From the NCBI GenBank assembly GCA_002104985.1, contig MCGO01000075.1, positions 62,001-126,000 on the forward strand: 64,000 nt of DNA. Reading direction: 5' to 3'. Origin of the DNA: Rhizoclosmatium globosum (taxonomy: Eukaryota; Chytridiomycota; Chytridiomycetes; Chytridiales; Chytriomycetaceae). Both the position numbers and the translations under genes were made by a program. The notes under the pieces are model-generated. The model did no database searches, was not told the origin of the DNA, and saw only the letters and a list, made by a program, of their open reading frames with translations. Shown in pieces: positions 34,304 through 45,442 of the stretch (the first letter of the stretch is position 1; every line of letters begins with the position of its first letter).

Positions 34304-35234
34304 TCACATAGCAGAAGGAGGAGCTCCTGATGACGATGGATGGCCAGATGGTCTCTCAGCTGCAGGAGAGACTAAATCTGGGGATTCAAACTTTTGTAAG
34401 ACTGGGGTAGGAATAGGGGCTAATGCGATTGATGATGTAGAAGATGAAAGTGTATTTGGTGGAAGAGGAGCGGGAACTGTGGTTGGTGGGTGCCCTGCTG
34501 ACCACATATTAGAAGGAATCATGGGTTGTAGAGGCTGTGCCCACTGTGGCATTACCGGAGCATGTTGAGGAATGGAATGTGGCGGTGGATGAGGATAATA
34601 GTAAGGGTACGGAGGAGGAGGAGGAGGGTAGGCGTACATGGGATAAGAAGGGTATGAATGCTGTTGCTGAGGATGGAATGAGTTCGAAGTTGGATACGCC
34701 GAAATTGGAGTATTTGGAGATGCAACATCGGGTACTTTGATTCGTTTGAGAGCTTGGTTTTCTTCTTCAAGTTCTCGCACACGCTTCTCCAGTTGTGCAA
34801 TCTTTTCAGCCATGGTATTATCTGGTTGATTGACAGATTCAGACGCATCAATTTTGACGGCAGGGTGGGCGCGAGACTCGGTCAAAAGGGACAGTTGGAG
34901 CTCCACTATTTTTCAAGATGAGCAGCTGAGTAATTTGTAGTAACGATAAGCCCTATTCAAGAGTGACTCACGTTCTTTGATTCGATTATCCTTCCTCATT
35001 CTAAAGTTTCGTTGGGCCTAGAGAAGTAAAAATATGGATAAGTAAGGTGACCACTAATCCAAATTGAGACCAACAAAGCAAAACAAGCTGACTCACTACT
35101 CTATTTTGAATCGTCCTTCTTTCTACAGGATCCTGAACATATTCATCTGGGTCCGCCTTCTTCCTGCGAGTCGCTGACATATCACTGTGACCGTCTGGCG
35201 ATAACGACGCCGATTTCACCCCATCCCTTGGCAT
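34304..35234 (-). CDS. bZIP protein, array member 7 (lacks the helical repeats)
   Basis: Exons 35234-35100, 35017-34972 and 34905-34304; 260 aa. Basic region IQNRAQRNFRMRKDNR is spread over two introns. The zipper is ELELQLSLL, followed by MAEKIAQLEKRVRELEEEN. The C-terminal half is Pro/Tyr/His/Gln-rich (YPMYAYPPPPPPYPYYYP) and then Ser/Thr/Pro-rich, like an activation domain. Unlike its neighbours it ends without the conserved CxxxDR helical repeats. Nuclear regulator inferred from bZIP. Confidence 0.85.
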
Positions 35235-35627
35235 ATCTGGTATTCCTATAATAAGATTAGACGTTTGCCAAAGTTTGAAGACGCTGCGATGGCTGGAAGC
35301 GGTGTTAGCAACTTACGTAAGTCGGAGGATGAGAGACTGTAGCTAAATTTTCTGAGTCAGCTCAGGATGTCTTCTCGCCCGCTCCTACGAAAAATACCCA
35401 AAGACTTTTCGTTCGAATTGGATCAAATTCAGATATCACCTATAGTGCTTATTGGGTGTGTCGTAAAATCACATTTTACTAATCTTATGTTGTTTAACGT
35501 TTGAATCCGTTCTTGGGGTTTCAGGTGTTATAAACAGTGTTCATGCATACAGTTTATTTATCAAACAAGTCAACAGATATGATATCAGTAAAGTTCTAAA
35601 GTGTCGGAGGTTGTAAGCGCTTTGTCA

Positions 35628-36303
35628 TCAGCAGACTGTGCTGAAATAGCCTCGATTCCGTTGCGATTGGCTCTCCTGCGATTCAGCATCGCTTTCAAGA
35701 TGCATTAGAGACGGAACCGGTGAAGTGATGGCAAGACCATTTGACAGTGGGTGACTCACAGTCAAATGTGATGGTGATGGGATTGGGAGCTGGACACCCG
35801 CCGATGTCCAACTTAGAGGTAGTTGGTAACCTGCAATCGACTGGGCTGGTGGCGAAACTGGCGGAGTTGCCTGCGATTCCACCTTTGACACAACGTCCTT
35901 CAACTTGATATTTTCCCGTTCCAATCCAGCGCATCGTTCCTCTAATATCCGAATCTTTTCGAGCAATTCTGCATTGATTGTGTTGGTTGAAGCGGAGGAT
36001 GCGGTGAGTTGGGTGAGGACAGCGACTTTGACTTCAAGTTCTTTGATTCGAAGGTCTTTGCGTTCTCGGAATGCTTTTTGAGCCTACTCAGGTTAAAAAA
36101 CAGGTTAGCTATTTCGACAACACACATTAAACAAATAAAAAGAAGAAACTCACCAATCTGTTCTGCTCTGCTTTCCTCGCAGCAGCTTCTTCAGGGTCAA
36201 GGCACTTTCGCTTTCGGCCAGTGACTGGCTTAGTCACCAACGCATCACTGTCAACAGGCTCTGGATACGACACAGGAACAGGAGAAGGGGACGGTGCAGT
36301 CAT
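35628..36303 (-). CDS. bZIP protein, array member 8 (Yap-like)
   Basis: Exons 36303-36154 and 36083-35628; 201 aa. The basic region AEQNRLAQKAFRERKDLR is a close match to the fungal Yap/Pap1 signature, split by the intron after NRL. The zipper is IKELEVKVAVL, then LLEKIRILEERCAGLERENIKL. A Pro/Ser-rich tail without the helical repeats follows. A downstream stretch (to 35627) is AT-rich and not coding. Confidence 0.86.
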
Positions 36304-36685
36304 ACGGAGTTTCGAAGAAGGATTTTGGAGCCTCTTTCAATCAGCATTACTCATTCAAAACGAGATGGTGCGTTTGTGACTCATTATGACTCATAAACCA
36401 CTCCAATTTGGGGCCATCGCCAGTGGTGGGCTCCCTTTCTTGCCCCACCGAAACGTCGAAGCTCTGAAGTACTATTTTAAATTTTTCTATTCCTCCGATA
36501 GGATGCTTCGTGCTGTTGCCGGTTGCATCGCAATGGGAGATCTATTACCATTACGTAATGTTACTACTGTACGTAATAGAACAAGAAAAAAACGATTTGA
36601 GAAATGTATAATTTAATGCAGGAAAATTCAAACGTTTGACCGTCTCAGTGGAAAGAACTTAATGTGTGCCCTCATCATCACTCAT

Positions 36686-37483
36686 TCACTTTGAATCCTT
36701 TCTTGGAAACACATTCGGCTGAGACGCTCGTCTGAAGTCATTATACATAATAGAATATTGCTGTTGCTGTTGCTGATGCTGCATGGATTGGTTTTGATTG
36801 ATGGATGCAATTGGATTGATGGTTGGTGGAATTAACAAAGAATGTGAGTTCAATATAGGCTGTGGCTGTTGTTGCGACGTAAGGCCGAATGAGAGCGGTT
36901 GATGCAAAATCCGCTGTTGATGCTGTGGCAACTGCTGCTGCTGTTGGAACATTGGGATTTGTGGTTGAACTGTAAATGGTTGCGATGATGAGGATGCGAA
37001 CTGGCCATTACTCATTGCGGATACAGAATGGAAACCAAGCATAGGGTCAATAATGGGAGGTGATGCTGTCACTGGAGAAATTTGTTGATTTGTCTGGTAT
37101 TGCTTCTGTGTTTGGGAACTCAATAGGGTTGTCAACTCTTCGATTCGTTTGTCCTTTGCAGAGCAGTTTGCACACGATGATGGTGCACTAGTACTGGCCG
37201 AAGAAAGTTTCTCGATTTGCTGTTGTTGTTGATTGCAGAGCTCCAAGAGTTCGCTGACTTGCTGTTCAAGGGACTTGATTTTCTGTTCCTTCCTCGCACG
37301 GTGGGCTCGTTGGGCAAGACGGTTTCGGAGTGTTCGTCGAGCGGTTCTCTCAGTTGGTTGGTCCGCTTGGTCGTCGTCTGAATGATCCGGAATGTCATCA
37401 GACTGGATGTGAGTGGAAGCGGACTGGGGGCGTTGGGTTCCGGAAGTCCCTGATGTCCCTCCGCTTTCGTTGTGGACTGTCAT
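36686..37483 (-). CDS. bZIP protein, array member 9, Gln-rich, intronless
   Basis: 265 aa, single exon, ATG at 37483. Basic region LRNRLAQRAHRARKEQK, zipper IKSLEQQVSELLELC, a Gln run, a SCANC motif, then a second coil DKRIEELTTLL. The C-terminal 150 residues are very Gln/Pro/Ser-rich (several short Gln runs), typical of a transcription activation region. No helical repeats. Only intronless bZIP of the minus-strand array. Confidence 0.86.
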   Translation of the reverse strand: MTVHNESGGTSGTSGTQRPQSASTHIQSDDIPDHSDDDQADQPTERTARRTLRNRLAQRAHRARKEQKIKSLEQQVSELLELCNQQQQQIEKLSSASTSAPSSCANCSAKDKRIEELTTLLSSQTQKQYQTNQQISPVTASPPIIDPMLGFHSVSAMSNGQFASSSSQPFTVQPQIPMFQQQQQLPQHQQRILHQPLSFGLTSQQQPQPILNSHSLLIPPTINPIASINQNQSMQHQQQQQQYSIMYNDFRRASQPNVFPRKDSK

Positions 37484-38053
37484 CAAAACGTTATCCGCCC
37501 CGAGAAGTCTTGGACCCTATGTGGCCTTGAGTTATTTTTATAAAAAAATTAGGGCCGAAATTGATGATGAGGTTTCGAATGGAGATGACGGTGATGGGAT
37601 GAAAGATATGCTCGGATGAGGCTGTGACAAACTGTGGATTGGAAATTGTATCTGGATCATTAGGTTCATCAAAGTGTGCAAAACGAGATGTTTTGATGGT
37701 ATGAAAGGGCTTGAGAGTGAACCTTCTGCGAAATGCAGTCAAGCATCGGCTTCATTTTGACAGACAAAGCACAAATGACCAGGGCACAATCGAAACTTCC
37801 TACGTCTTCTCATTCTGATATCAGAGACCAGCATTTCACCCTACCTTTTTCGATGTGTCTTTCAACACAAGCCACAATGGCAAAAATGGTAACAAGTTCT
37901 GGAAAGGTATCAGCAATATCACCTTATCTGAGAATTTCAAACGCCATTACTGTTCACGTCAGGCATGTCTAGATGCATTCGAGTTACGGCTTAAGTCCAC
38001 CAGTTGTAGTCATCAATCAGAGAACGAGCTTCTGGAATGAATGATACGTTTTA
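37484..38053. other. Intergenic
   Basis: Promoter side of member 9 and 3' side of member 10. No supported gene. Confidence 0.45.
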
Positions 38054-39499
38054 TTATTCAACAAATAATGGTGGCCGCTCCAAGATTGCTTCGACTTGTT
38101 CAAATAAGTCTTCCTACAAAGTCCATGATTAGTGAGCAATACAAATAGCTCCGCCAGGAAACATCAGAGTACTTACAACGTAGCCCTTGTTGTTTTGCCG
38201 TCCAATTTCTAGCGCCAGCGAAAACTGAAAGAGAGGTTAGCTACAGGAGCTGGCAATGTGATAGCGGTTGTCTTACCCGATTACAGTCCTCCTCAGACTT
38301 ACACAGCGAGAACAACTTGTTTTTCAAGTCAACTAAGCTGAAGAATAATTTAACTTTCTCGACCGAATCCCTTGTCATAGTCATATGCTGGTTTGTCTCC
38401 ATCAGTTTGAATCAAAAGACCTTAAAAAAAAAACCAGGACCACATACAATGAACAGCTTGAACATGTTATTAACAAGATGTTCATGTCCCGCCAGGCTAG
38501 GAACGAATTCGAGGATACGTTTGAAGTTATCCAACTGCAGCGAGACTTGTTCCGACGCAGGAATCTCAGGCAGATCATCAGCACTCAAAGTAAGTCCCTC
38601 CCAATGATCGTCCATATGTTTCTTCACAAATCGGCCCATTTTAGATCCATCAACTAATTGGGGGCTTTGTCCTCAACTCACCAAATGAGCAGCATGCACC
38701 CTCTTCCCCTTCTCCATAATCTCAATCGCTTTCAACCGATCCACCATACTGCACGCTTCCAGTATCCGGTACTTATATTTCAGCATCAGGAATATCCGTT
38801 TCCGGATTTGGAATGAGTCGCGTAGCTGGGATTGATCGACAAAGAGGTTCACCATGGAGTCTACGTCTGTGGAATTTTGGAGGGAGGGGAGGGATTTGAG
38901 GTCGTGTAGAAGGGATCCGAATACGGGTACGCCGTATATTTCTGATGCTGATTGGGGTCTGAGGGTTGATGTGAGTGGGGATGGGGCAATAGGTGGTGCG
39001 TAGGAGATATCTGAGGTTGATGCATAGTATGGATGTGGTGGATTTGAGAGGGGAGTAGGAATTGCAGGTGGGAGGAGGGATTCCAAACGTCGATTCAGTT
39101 CAGTGTTTTCGGCTTCGAGATAGTTGACTCTTGATCGAAGATGAGAGACTTCAGATTTGAGTGTATTGAGTTCTGATGATGCTGAAGAGGAAGCTGGAGG
39201 AGGGTGGTCCGAGGAAGAGGATTTGATATCAAGTTGTGCCTGAAGCTGCTCAACCTGGGCTTCCAGTTCCTGGTGAAGTATGTATCATTTAGTGTAGTTA
39301 TATACGAGGAAAGTATCCAGTTCTCACTTTGATTCGGTTCTCCTTTCGTTCTCTCTGTTTCAAGGGTCAGTGTTTGAAGGCGATGAGGGTGATGCAGACG
39401 TACAAACTTCCGTTGAGCTTCTCGATTAGCTACTTTGTGTCTCTCAGCTGGATCCATTTCGTCATCGTCTTTGGGTGCAGGCTTTCGCTTTGGGGGCAT
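38054..39499 (-). CDS. bZIP-family protein, array member 10
   Basis: Seven exons (39499-39404, 39354-39328, 39269-38682, 38621-38448, 38387-38277, 38224-38177, 38113-38054), 367 aa, all in phase. Exon 2 is only nine codons (RERKENRIK) and completes the basic region ANREAQRKF. Two coils follow (ELEAQVEQLQAQL; LRSRVNYLEAENTELNRRL). Repeat 1: LKSLPSLQNSTDVDSMVNLF ... YRILEACSMVDRLKAIEIM. Repeat 2: LEFVPSLAGHEHLVNNMF ... NKLFSLCKSEEDCNRFSLAL. It is a clear example of both repeats in one undamaged gene. Confidence 0.87.
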
Positions 39500-39614
39500 C
39501 TTATCGTGCAGTGTTTCAGCGTTTGTTTTAGAGTAACAAAAGTGAGTAATGCAAAATAAACAGTGTAAAAGCAATAATTATATTTGGTACTTGGCGAAAA
39601 TAACGAGAGGTTGT

Positions 39615-41185
39615 TCACAGACTAAATCCTGCAATACGTTCATGCTCCTGCAATGAACTCTCCACAGACCGGTACATTTCCTCCACAAGTGATCTATTCT
39701 CTGCTCGACCAATCTCCATGGCAATATGAAACTGCATCTTTTCTTCCTCCGTTTTACAAACGTCCGAAATCTTGTTTCTGACGTCAATAAATTTGAAGAT
39801 TGTTTCGCATCGCTCTTCCGGATCCGTGCATCGCGCTTGAAATTCAAACAGATTGCATAGTTCGTCAATGATGGGGTGGTTTGTGAGGGATGGCACAAGG
39901 TTTATGGCCTTTTTGAGAGTATTGAGGTTTGGGGTAGGAGGACCCGATATATGCGATGATAGTGACTGCTTATTGAACGTTTCTTCAAAGACTTCCAACA
40001 TAGCTGAAGAGGGACTAGCTGATCCTGCTGCATTATTATTCGAGTTGTTGCCTCCACTCGAATGACTGCCATGCGGAGACCCATGTCGAACATCACTCCC
40101 ATAATTATTCCTTGGTGCACTACTTCCGTACATAGTATACATATGGTCCATGTGCACTTTAAACTGGTTTTTGGTTGCCTCCATTATCTCGATGGCCTTT
40201 AACCGGTCAATAGGGCTACACGCATCCAGTATCTTTGTGCGCGAATAAAGCAGTCGAATGACTTGTTTCCTGATTTCTTTTCCAGAAGAACTCTTTGACT
40301 GAGCCTATTTGGGTTGGCCTTACGTAAGGATCGACTCGTGTATGAGTAATGATATGGGGGCAACAACATACCAAAAATGCATCCGACATGTCATCCACAT
40401 ATTGCATGGCTTGAGTTCCGCGAATAGACGGGAGTGATTTAAGGGCTTCGCGGGAATTAGATATTTGGAGGGGGCCGTACAACTGTTCTGCAGCTGTTCC
40501 TGATGATGTTTCTGAAGAGTTTCTGGATTCATTCGGGCTGTCTGCCATAGCTTTCTCCCAATCATTCTTTGTAAGGGCGCTGAAGAGCATAGGATGAGTC
40601 ATCTGGGGTCGTTGGAGGAGCGGATGGACCTGTGATTGCTGGTGGTTCAGGGAGGAAGACGAGGAAGAGGAGGATGATGGTGTTTGAATGGTATTGGGTA
40701 CGATAGGGTTCCAAGGGGCAATTAAGGATTGCATCGCAGCGACTTGAGCTGAGTAGAGCTGGGAAAGCCGCGAGTTGTCCTGTTGAAGCATTGAAACCTG
40801 GGCCGAAAGCGCGGCAGATCGACCTCGTTCATACGCACAATTGACACAGTTTTGGGCTGGGGCGAAGGTTCAGGCGGAAGGTGCACGTTCAAGTTGGGCT
40901 TTGCGGGTTCGGCGGTGCTCGAGCCGCCGCCCTGGATTAACCCTAACTGCATCTGAAGATCGGCAACTTGAGACTCGAGTTCTCTGATTCGATTGTCTTT
41001 GCGTTCCCTCTGACAGTAGCGATCAGTTAGGTGTCAGTTACAGCCTGCTGACAAGACTCGTCAATACTCACAAACGCTCTCTGTGCAAGTCTGTTCTGTA
41101 AGGACCTTCGTTCCTCTATGGACATGTTGTCTGTGATTTCATCCTGAGTTGGTGCCGAAGAAGCCCCTCTTCGCTTTGGCCCCAT
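39615..41185 (-). CDS. bZIP-family protein, array member 11 (apparent one-base frame break)
   Basis: Exons 41185-41072, 41009-40372 and 40304-39615, about 480 aa. Basic region LQNRLAQRAF/RERKDNR, zipper RELESQVADLQMQL. To keep the conserved CVNC motif and second coil (SAQVSMLQQDNSRLSQL) the frame must shift by -1 near the T-run 40850-40853 (one base appears missing). Alternatively, a 90-nt intron starting at GTGCACC would skip CVNC. Repeat 1: ALKSLPSIRGTQAMQYV ... TKILDACSPIDRLKAIEIM. Repeat 2: AINLVPSLTNHPIIDELCNLF ... NKISDVCKTEEEKMQF. Ends GFSL. Confidence 0.78.
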
Positions 41186-41298
41186 CTGAAACGATGATTT
41201 GTTTTCCGTGCAAATCTTGTCAATGAAGAACGGCGAGAGTAAAACAAAGGAACAAGAAATAGCATTGATTTAATTATATATACAGCATATTATTGCTT

Positions 41299-42863
41299 TC
41301 AGTCCAGTCCATATTGCAGATCCTCCAGGAACTTTCCCTTTCAGTAGATTTAAGCATATATCGGAAAAGATACAACAAATACTCACAGTTATGCGTTTGT
41401 TTTGAGGCTTCTCTCGAGACACCTCGATGGCGAGTATGAACTGATTTTCATGATGAGTAATAGTCACTCTAAAAATTCTGACACTCACATTTGTTTTTTC
41501 GGTTTGATTCGCACACATATCATGCAACAGTGTTTTCAACTCCATCATATGGAATAACAGATTTTCACGTTCCTCGTTACTTTTGGACTTTGCAGCGATC
41601 TTTTTTTTTTTGTAAATTACCAATCAGTCATCAATGCGATTTCTAAACTATAAAAAACTTACCGAATACAAGTCACAAAGCTGATCTAAGGCTTGAATGG
41701 CCGTAGGGTTTTGCAGCGAAGGTATCGCTCTCACACTCTCTTTGAATGAGGAAGGATCAGACTCCACGAGCATCTCAGTCTCATTATATTCTGTCGGTTC
41801 AAGCTTAACAGCTTTCCCGCCATCACCAGCGACCATACGCGCACAACCATATGCATAATTCAAATGACGACGATGCTCTTTCTTGGCATCCTCAATAATC
41901 TCAAGGGCCTTCACCCGATCCATAATAGTACATGAATCAAGCATCTTGTACTTTGCATGCATAAGCCGAATGACATGTTTCTTGATTTCATACGGATCCG
42001 TCATCTGAGATTGAATCTTTTTTCCGTGACATTTGTTTCAGGATCCGTTATCAGTATCACAAATAAGAAGGAAAGTGTGAACTTACAATAACGTTATCAA
42101 TAAATACATCCACCCAAGCGCTGTTTGCAAAGATCCAAGATCTCGCAAAGCCCTTCGACAAGGCTCCATATTCATGGGCCCGAATTTTGCTTCCGCCGAT
42201 ACCACCACTTTTTTTACTTGATTGTCAATTGACACAGCACTCAAGCTGGCGAGTGACTGGTCATGAGACAAATTCGCCGAAGTTCGAAGCATCGGCGCCG
42301 AGAAGCTTAAATCAGTGCTTTGACGAACCGGGCTATCACAAGATCTTGGAATCATGGTGTTCGTGGTCGTGGTGGTGACGAATCCTGAATCGCTTCGTAC
42401 TGGGCTCATGGTTGCCCTTGAAACATTGGCAAGAGATTGGGGCTGAGTGTACCAAATCCCGTTGATGTCACTACTCGTCACTCCGGATACGGAAGGAGTG
42501 ATTCCACATATTTGCTGTAATTCTGTGACTCGCTGGTTGAGAATGGCAACCTGGGCAAGGCATTCTTCGGTCCGTGTGCGAAGGTCTGCACAGGACAGGC
42601 ACGGGGCCGGGGACGAGGCAGTAAGGAATGCGACCCGGTCTTCTAGCTCTTTAATCTTGTTTTCCTTGCGCTCTCGGTCTAAGGGTTTTTGGAGATTATT
42701 GATTAGGTAAGGCGTAGATCCGCTGACACTTACAAGCTCGCTGAGCCATTCGGATCTGGACAGTTCGTTTGTTGTTGGATAGAGGGGGCCGGCCTGAGCG
42801 CTTGGGCTTGGATGTGTCTGGATCTGGGTGGGGAGAAGGGGTCCGAGGCGGAGGAGGGTCCAT
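41299..42863 (-). CDS. bZIP-family protein, array member 12 (two apparent one-base frame breaks)
   Basis: Exons 42863-42734, 42677-42087, 42016-41663, 41599-41489, 41440-41387 and 41337-41299. Basic region VQIRMAQRA/YRERKE then NKIKELEDRV: one A is missing in the run at 42660-42662. CLSC motif, then coil CLAQVAILNQRVTELQ. A second missing A at 42124-42126 separates LRDLGSLQ from WVDVFIDNV in repeat 1. With both restored the exon phases agree and the product is about 426 aa. Repeat 1 ends KYKMLDSCTIMDRVKALEII. Repeat 2: VRAIPSLQNPTAIQALDQLC ... LLHDMCANQTEK. Either assembly indels or a damaged gene. Confidence 0.72.
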
Positions 42864-43056
42864 TTTGGAGAAGATTTTTTACTTTGTCACTGTGAAGTGA
42901 ATATCGCCGTCTTTCTCGCCATGATTACGTTATTCACGGATTTCTGTAGTAGATCAATATCGTCGGAATGGATTCCAACATCATAATAATTATTCACTAC
43001 ATATTCAGGTAACTGTCCAATAAACAAAGGGGAACAACACACAACCCTATTCCAAA

Positions 43057-44730
43057 TCAACACTCATGCAGTCCACAAATATTGTCCGTCATCACACCCT
43101 GGAGTAATTCGTTCTATCATGTCATTTTCAGTGAACGATACGATAAAACACCAAGAATAACAAACAAGCACTCACAACAATCGCACGATTCTCGTTCCTC
43201 TCACATCTCCATCGCTCAAACAATCCAAGCACACGAATCCGGTCCCCGTCGACACAAAGGTCCAAATTTTGTTTCGAACATTCACAAGCTGCAACAACCG
43301 TTCCACTTTCTCTTCTCGCCGCGTGGATCGACTCGTCGCGCCGATTAAGTTGAACAATTCGTTCAAAAGATGTTCGTGTTGTTGTAGAGACGGTATCGAT
43401 TGGAAGATGAGTTGTTGAAGATGGTCGGTATTTGGGAGGCGGTCTTGGTTTGTTGCTGGCGGGAGAGGACATGGTTGGGTTTGGTGTGTGTGAGCGTAGG
43501 AGAACATGTAATCCTGGGTGTGTGTGAGACGTTAGGGACTGGTGAGATAAGAAGAAAAAGGATAAAAGGGTTCGCAGATAGTATGGATCGGAAAACCGCC
43601 CATCTACACTGTAATCATGCATCGATTGAAGAGTACATAGTCAGTCATCCGACGAGCATATCCACAAATGTTACTTTGCTCGTTGTCTCACAAGCGTTTA
43701 GCCACATACCATATGAATACGATTCTGGTCTCTAATAGCCTCAATCACTTCTAAAGCCCTGGCTTTATCATCGAGACTGCATTCGTCCAACATTTTATAT
43801 TTGGCTTCAAGGTATTTGAAAGCGTAGTTCCTGATAGTCTCCTTTTCGTTACAATTAGACTGAGACTACATAATACATTAATATCGTTTGGAACGAAAGA
43901 GGCTTAAGTACCACTAAAGAGTCAAGCATGACTTGAACCCATTTGCAGGAGATGAGGGACGGAATCGCATGGAAGGCAGTTTGAGCAAAAGCGGTTTGCG
44001 GAGGCCCTCCAAACCGTTCGCCGCAGTCGAACCAAGCAAATTGATTGAAGCTGCGGTAGTGGGGTTCAAAAGACTTGCAGAGTTTGTTGATAAGGGTTGT
44101 TGGACTGGCACAGTTTGAATCAAATTAGTAACTGTCACCGAGGAGGTCGACGGCATAACTGAAGGAAAGAAGGCTTGCTGTGGCGAGGATGTGCTTGGCA
44201 TCTGTAAATTGGCAGAAGGATATGCCTGGAAGTTTTGCAAGTTGTTGCTAGTTTGGGTCATGAAGAAGGGAGGAAAGACTGCTGCACCGGACTTGATTCC
44301 CTCGCTGAAGCAGAGTGCATCAGAGACCCAAGGTGGGGGTTGTGGTGGTGGTTCAGGCTTTCGCTTGAGTGTTTTGACAGCGGACACTTTTGGCGGAGCA
44401 CTTCGCATTCGTTCTGGAGCTGTCGGATCCGTTGTTCAAGCGCTGAAATGTGTTGGAGAAAGTCGGATGTCTTTTTGCGTTCCGAGGAACAGTTTGCGCA
44501 ACCGCCGGTGATGGATGCTGTGGTAAGCTCTTCGACTCTTGCCTCAAGTTCCTGGTAGTCACAGTTATTATGCTATGGCAGTGTATCCTGCCACCTGCCT
44601 TTATCCGGTTCTCTCGTCTCTCTCTGAAGGCACGCTGTGCCAACCGTACTTGGATTGCTCTTCTCTCTTGTGGAGTAGTAGCTGCATCCAGGTCGTCTGT
44701 CTCTGGAGCTGCTCGCTTCTTGGGTGGCAT
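43057..44730 (-). CDS. bZIP-family protein, array member 13 (one apparent frame break, GC-AG intron)
   Basis: Seven exons (44730-44599, 44551-44288, 44225-44139, 44073-43912, 43865-43710, 43513-43176, 43113-43057), about 398 aa. Basic region VRLAQRAFRERRENRIK, then coil ELEARVEEL, CANC motif, second coil HISALEQRIRQLQNE. Intron 1 has the donor GCAGGT, i.e. a GC-AG intron. The exon 2/3/4 boundaries in the Ser/Pro-rich middle are my best in-phase choice, not certain. Repeat 1: FHAIPSLISCKWVQVML ... KYKMLDECSLDDKARALEVI. Repeat 2: QSIPSLQQHEHLLNELF ... LLQLVNVRNK, followed by a -1 break at T-run 43267-43270, then LDLCVDGDRIRVL. Confidence 0.72.
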
Positions 44731-45442
44731 GGATGCTTCGATTCCCGTTGAATTGGTAAAGCAAGTGGGATGTGATACGTTTGATGACGTTTGATCAAAA
44801 TAGAAAAAAGGCCGGCCTCTTTTCATCGGGGTAACCCCAAGCCACTTAAGAAAAAAATTCAAACCGATTACTGATTGCTGTGAATTATGTTTGCTACGCA
44901 ACGTATTGTCAATGCTCAGTTATTTATGATTTACTTATCCAGAATATTTAGTTAGGTGATAACCCGTTTAATATTTCCAACGTTGAACCATTGCTAAATC
45001 TCACCAGCACGATACTTCAACGCATGATTTCATGAAGTCTAAATTTTACGGACTGTAGACACACTCATGATTGAAAATCAAAAGAGCTGTATTATTTATA
45101 ACCGTTTAAGAGACCCTTAATTATGGAGCCTAGCCTCAATTTTTCTTGCCGCTGACCCATGTGACTCCGATGGGCAAAGCAGCAAGAACCTTTCGGCATT
45201 AAGGGTCTGTTGGGGCTGGACCCTTCAAACAGTGTACCGGATCATAATCAAGGGTTCATTTGGAACAATGATAATCAATGAAAGCAATGAAATAGTCACA
45301 CAGCCGAGTTACACTTCGTTGCTACATCTGCCAACCTTATCTGTATGACACACTTATATCACGACCAACACCCTCATCACGACCGAACGCAAGAAAAATG
45401 CAGCAAAAGTCTCAATGCGAAATTAGACTTGCATTTTGTTAT
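44731..45442. other. Intergenic, 0.7 kb
   Basis: Spacer between array members 13 and 14 with only short ORFs; no gene or RNA seen. Confidence 0.5.
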
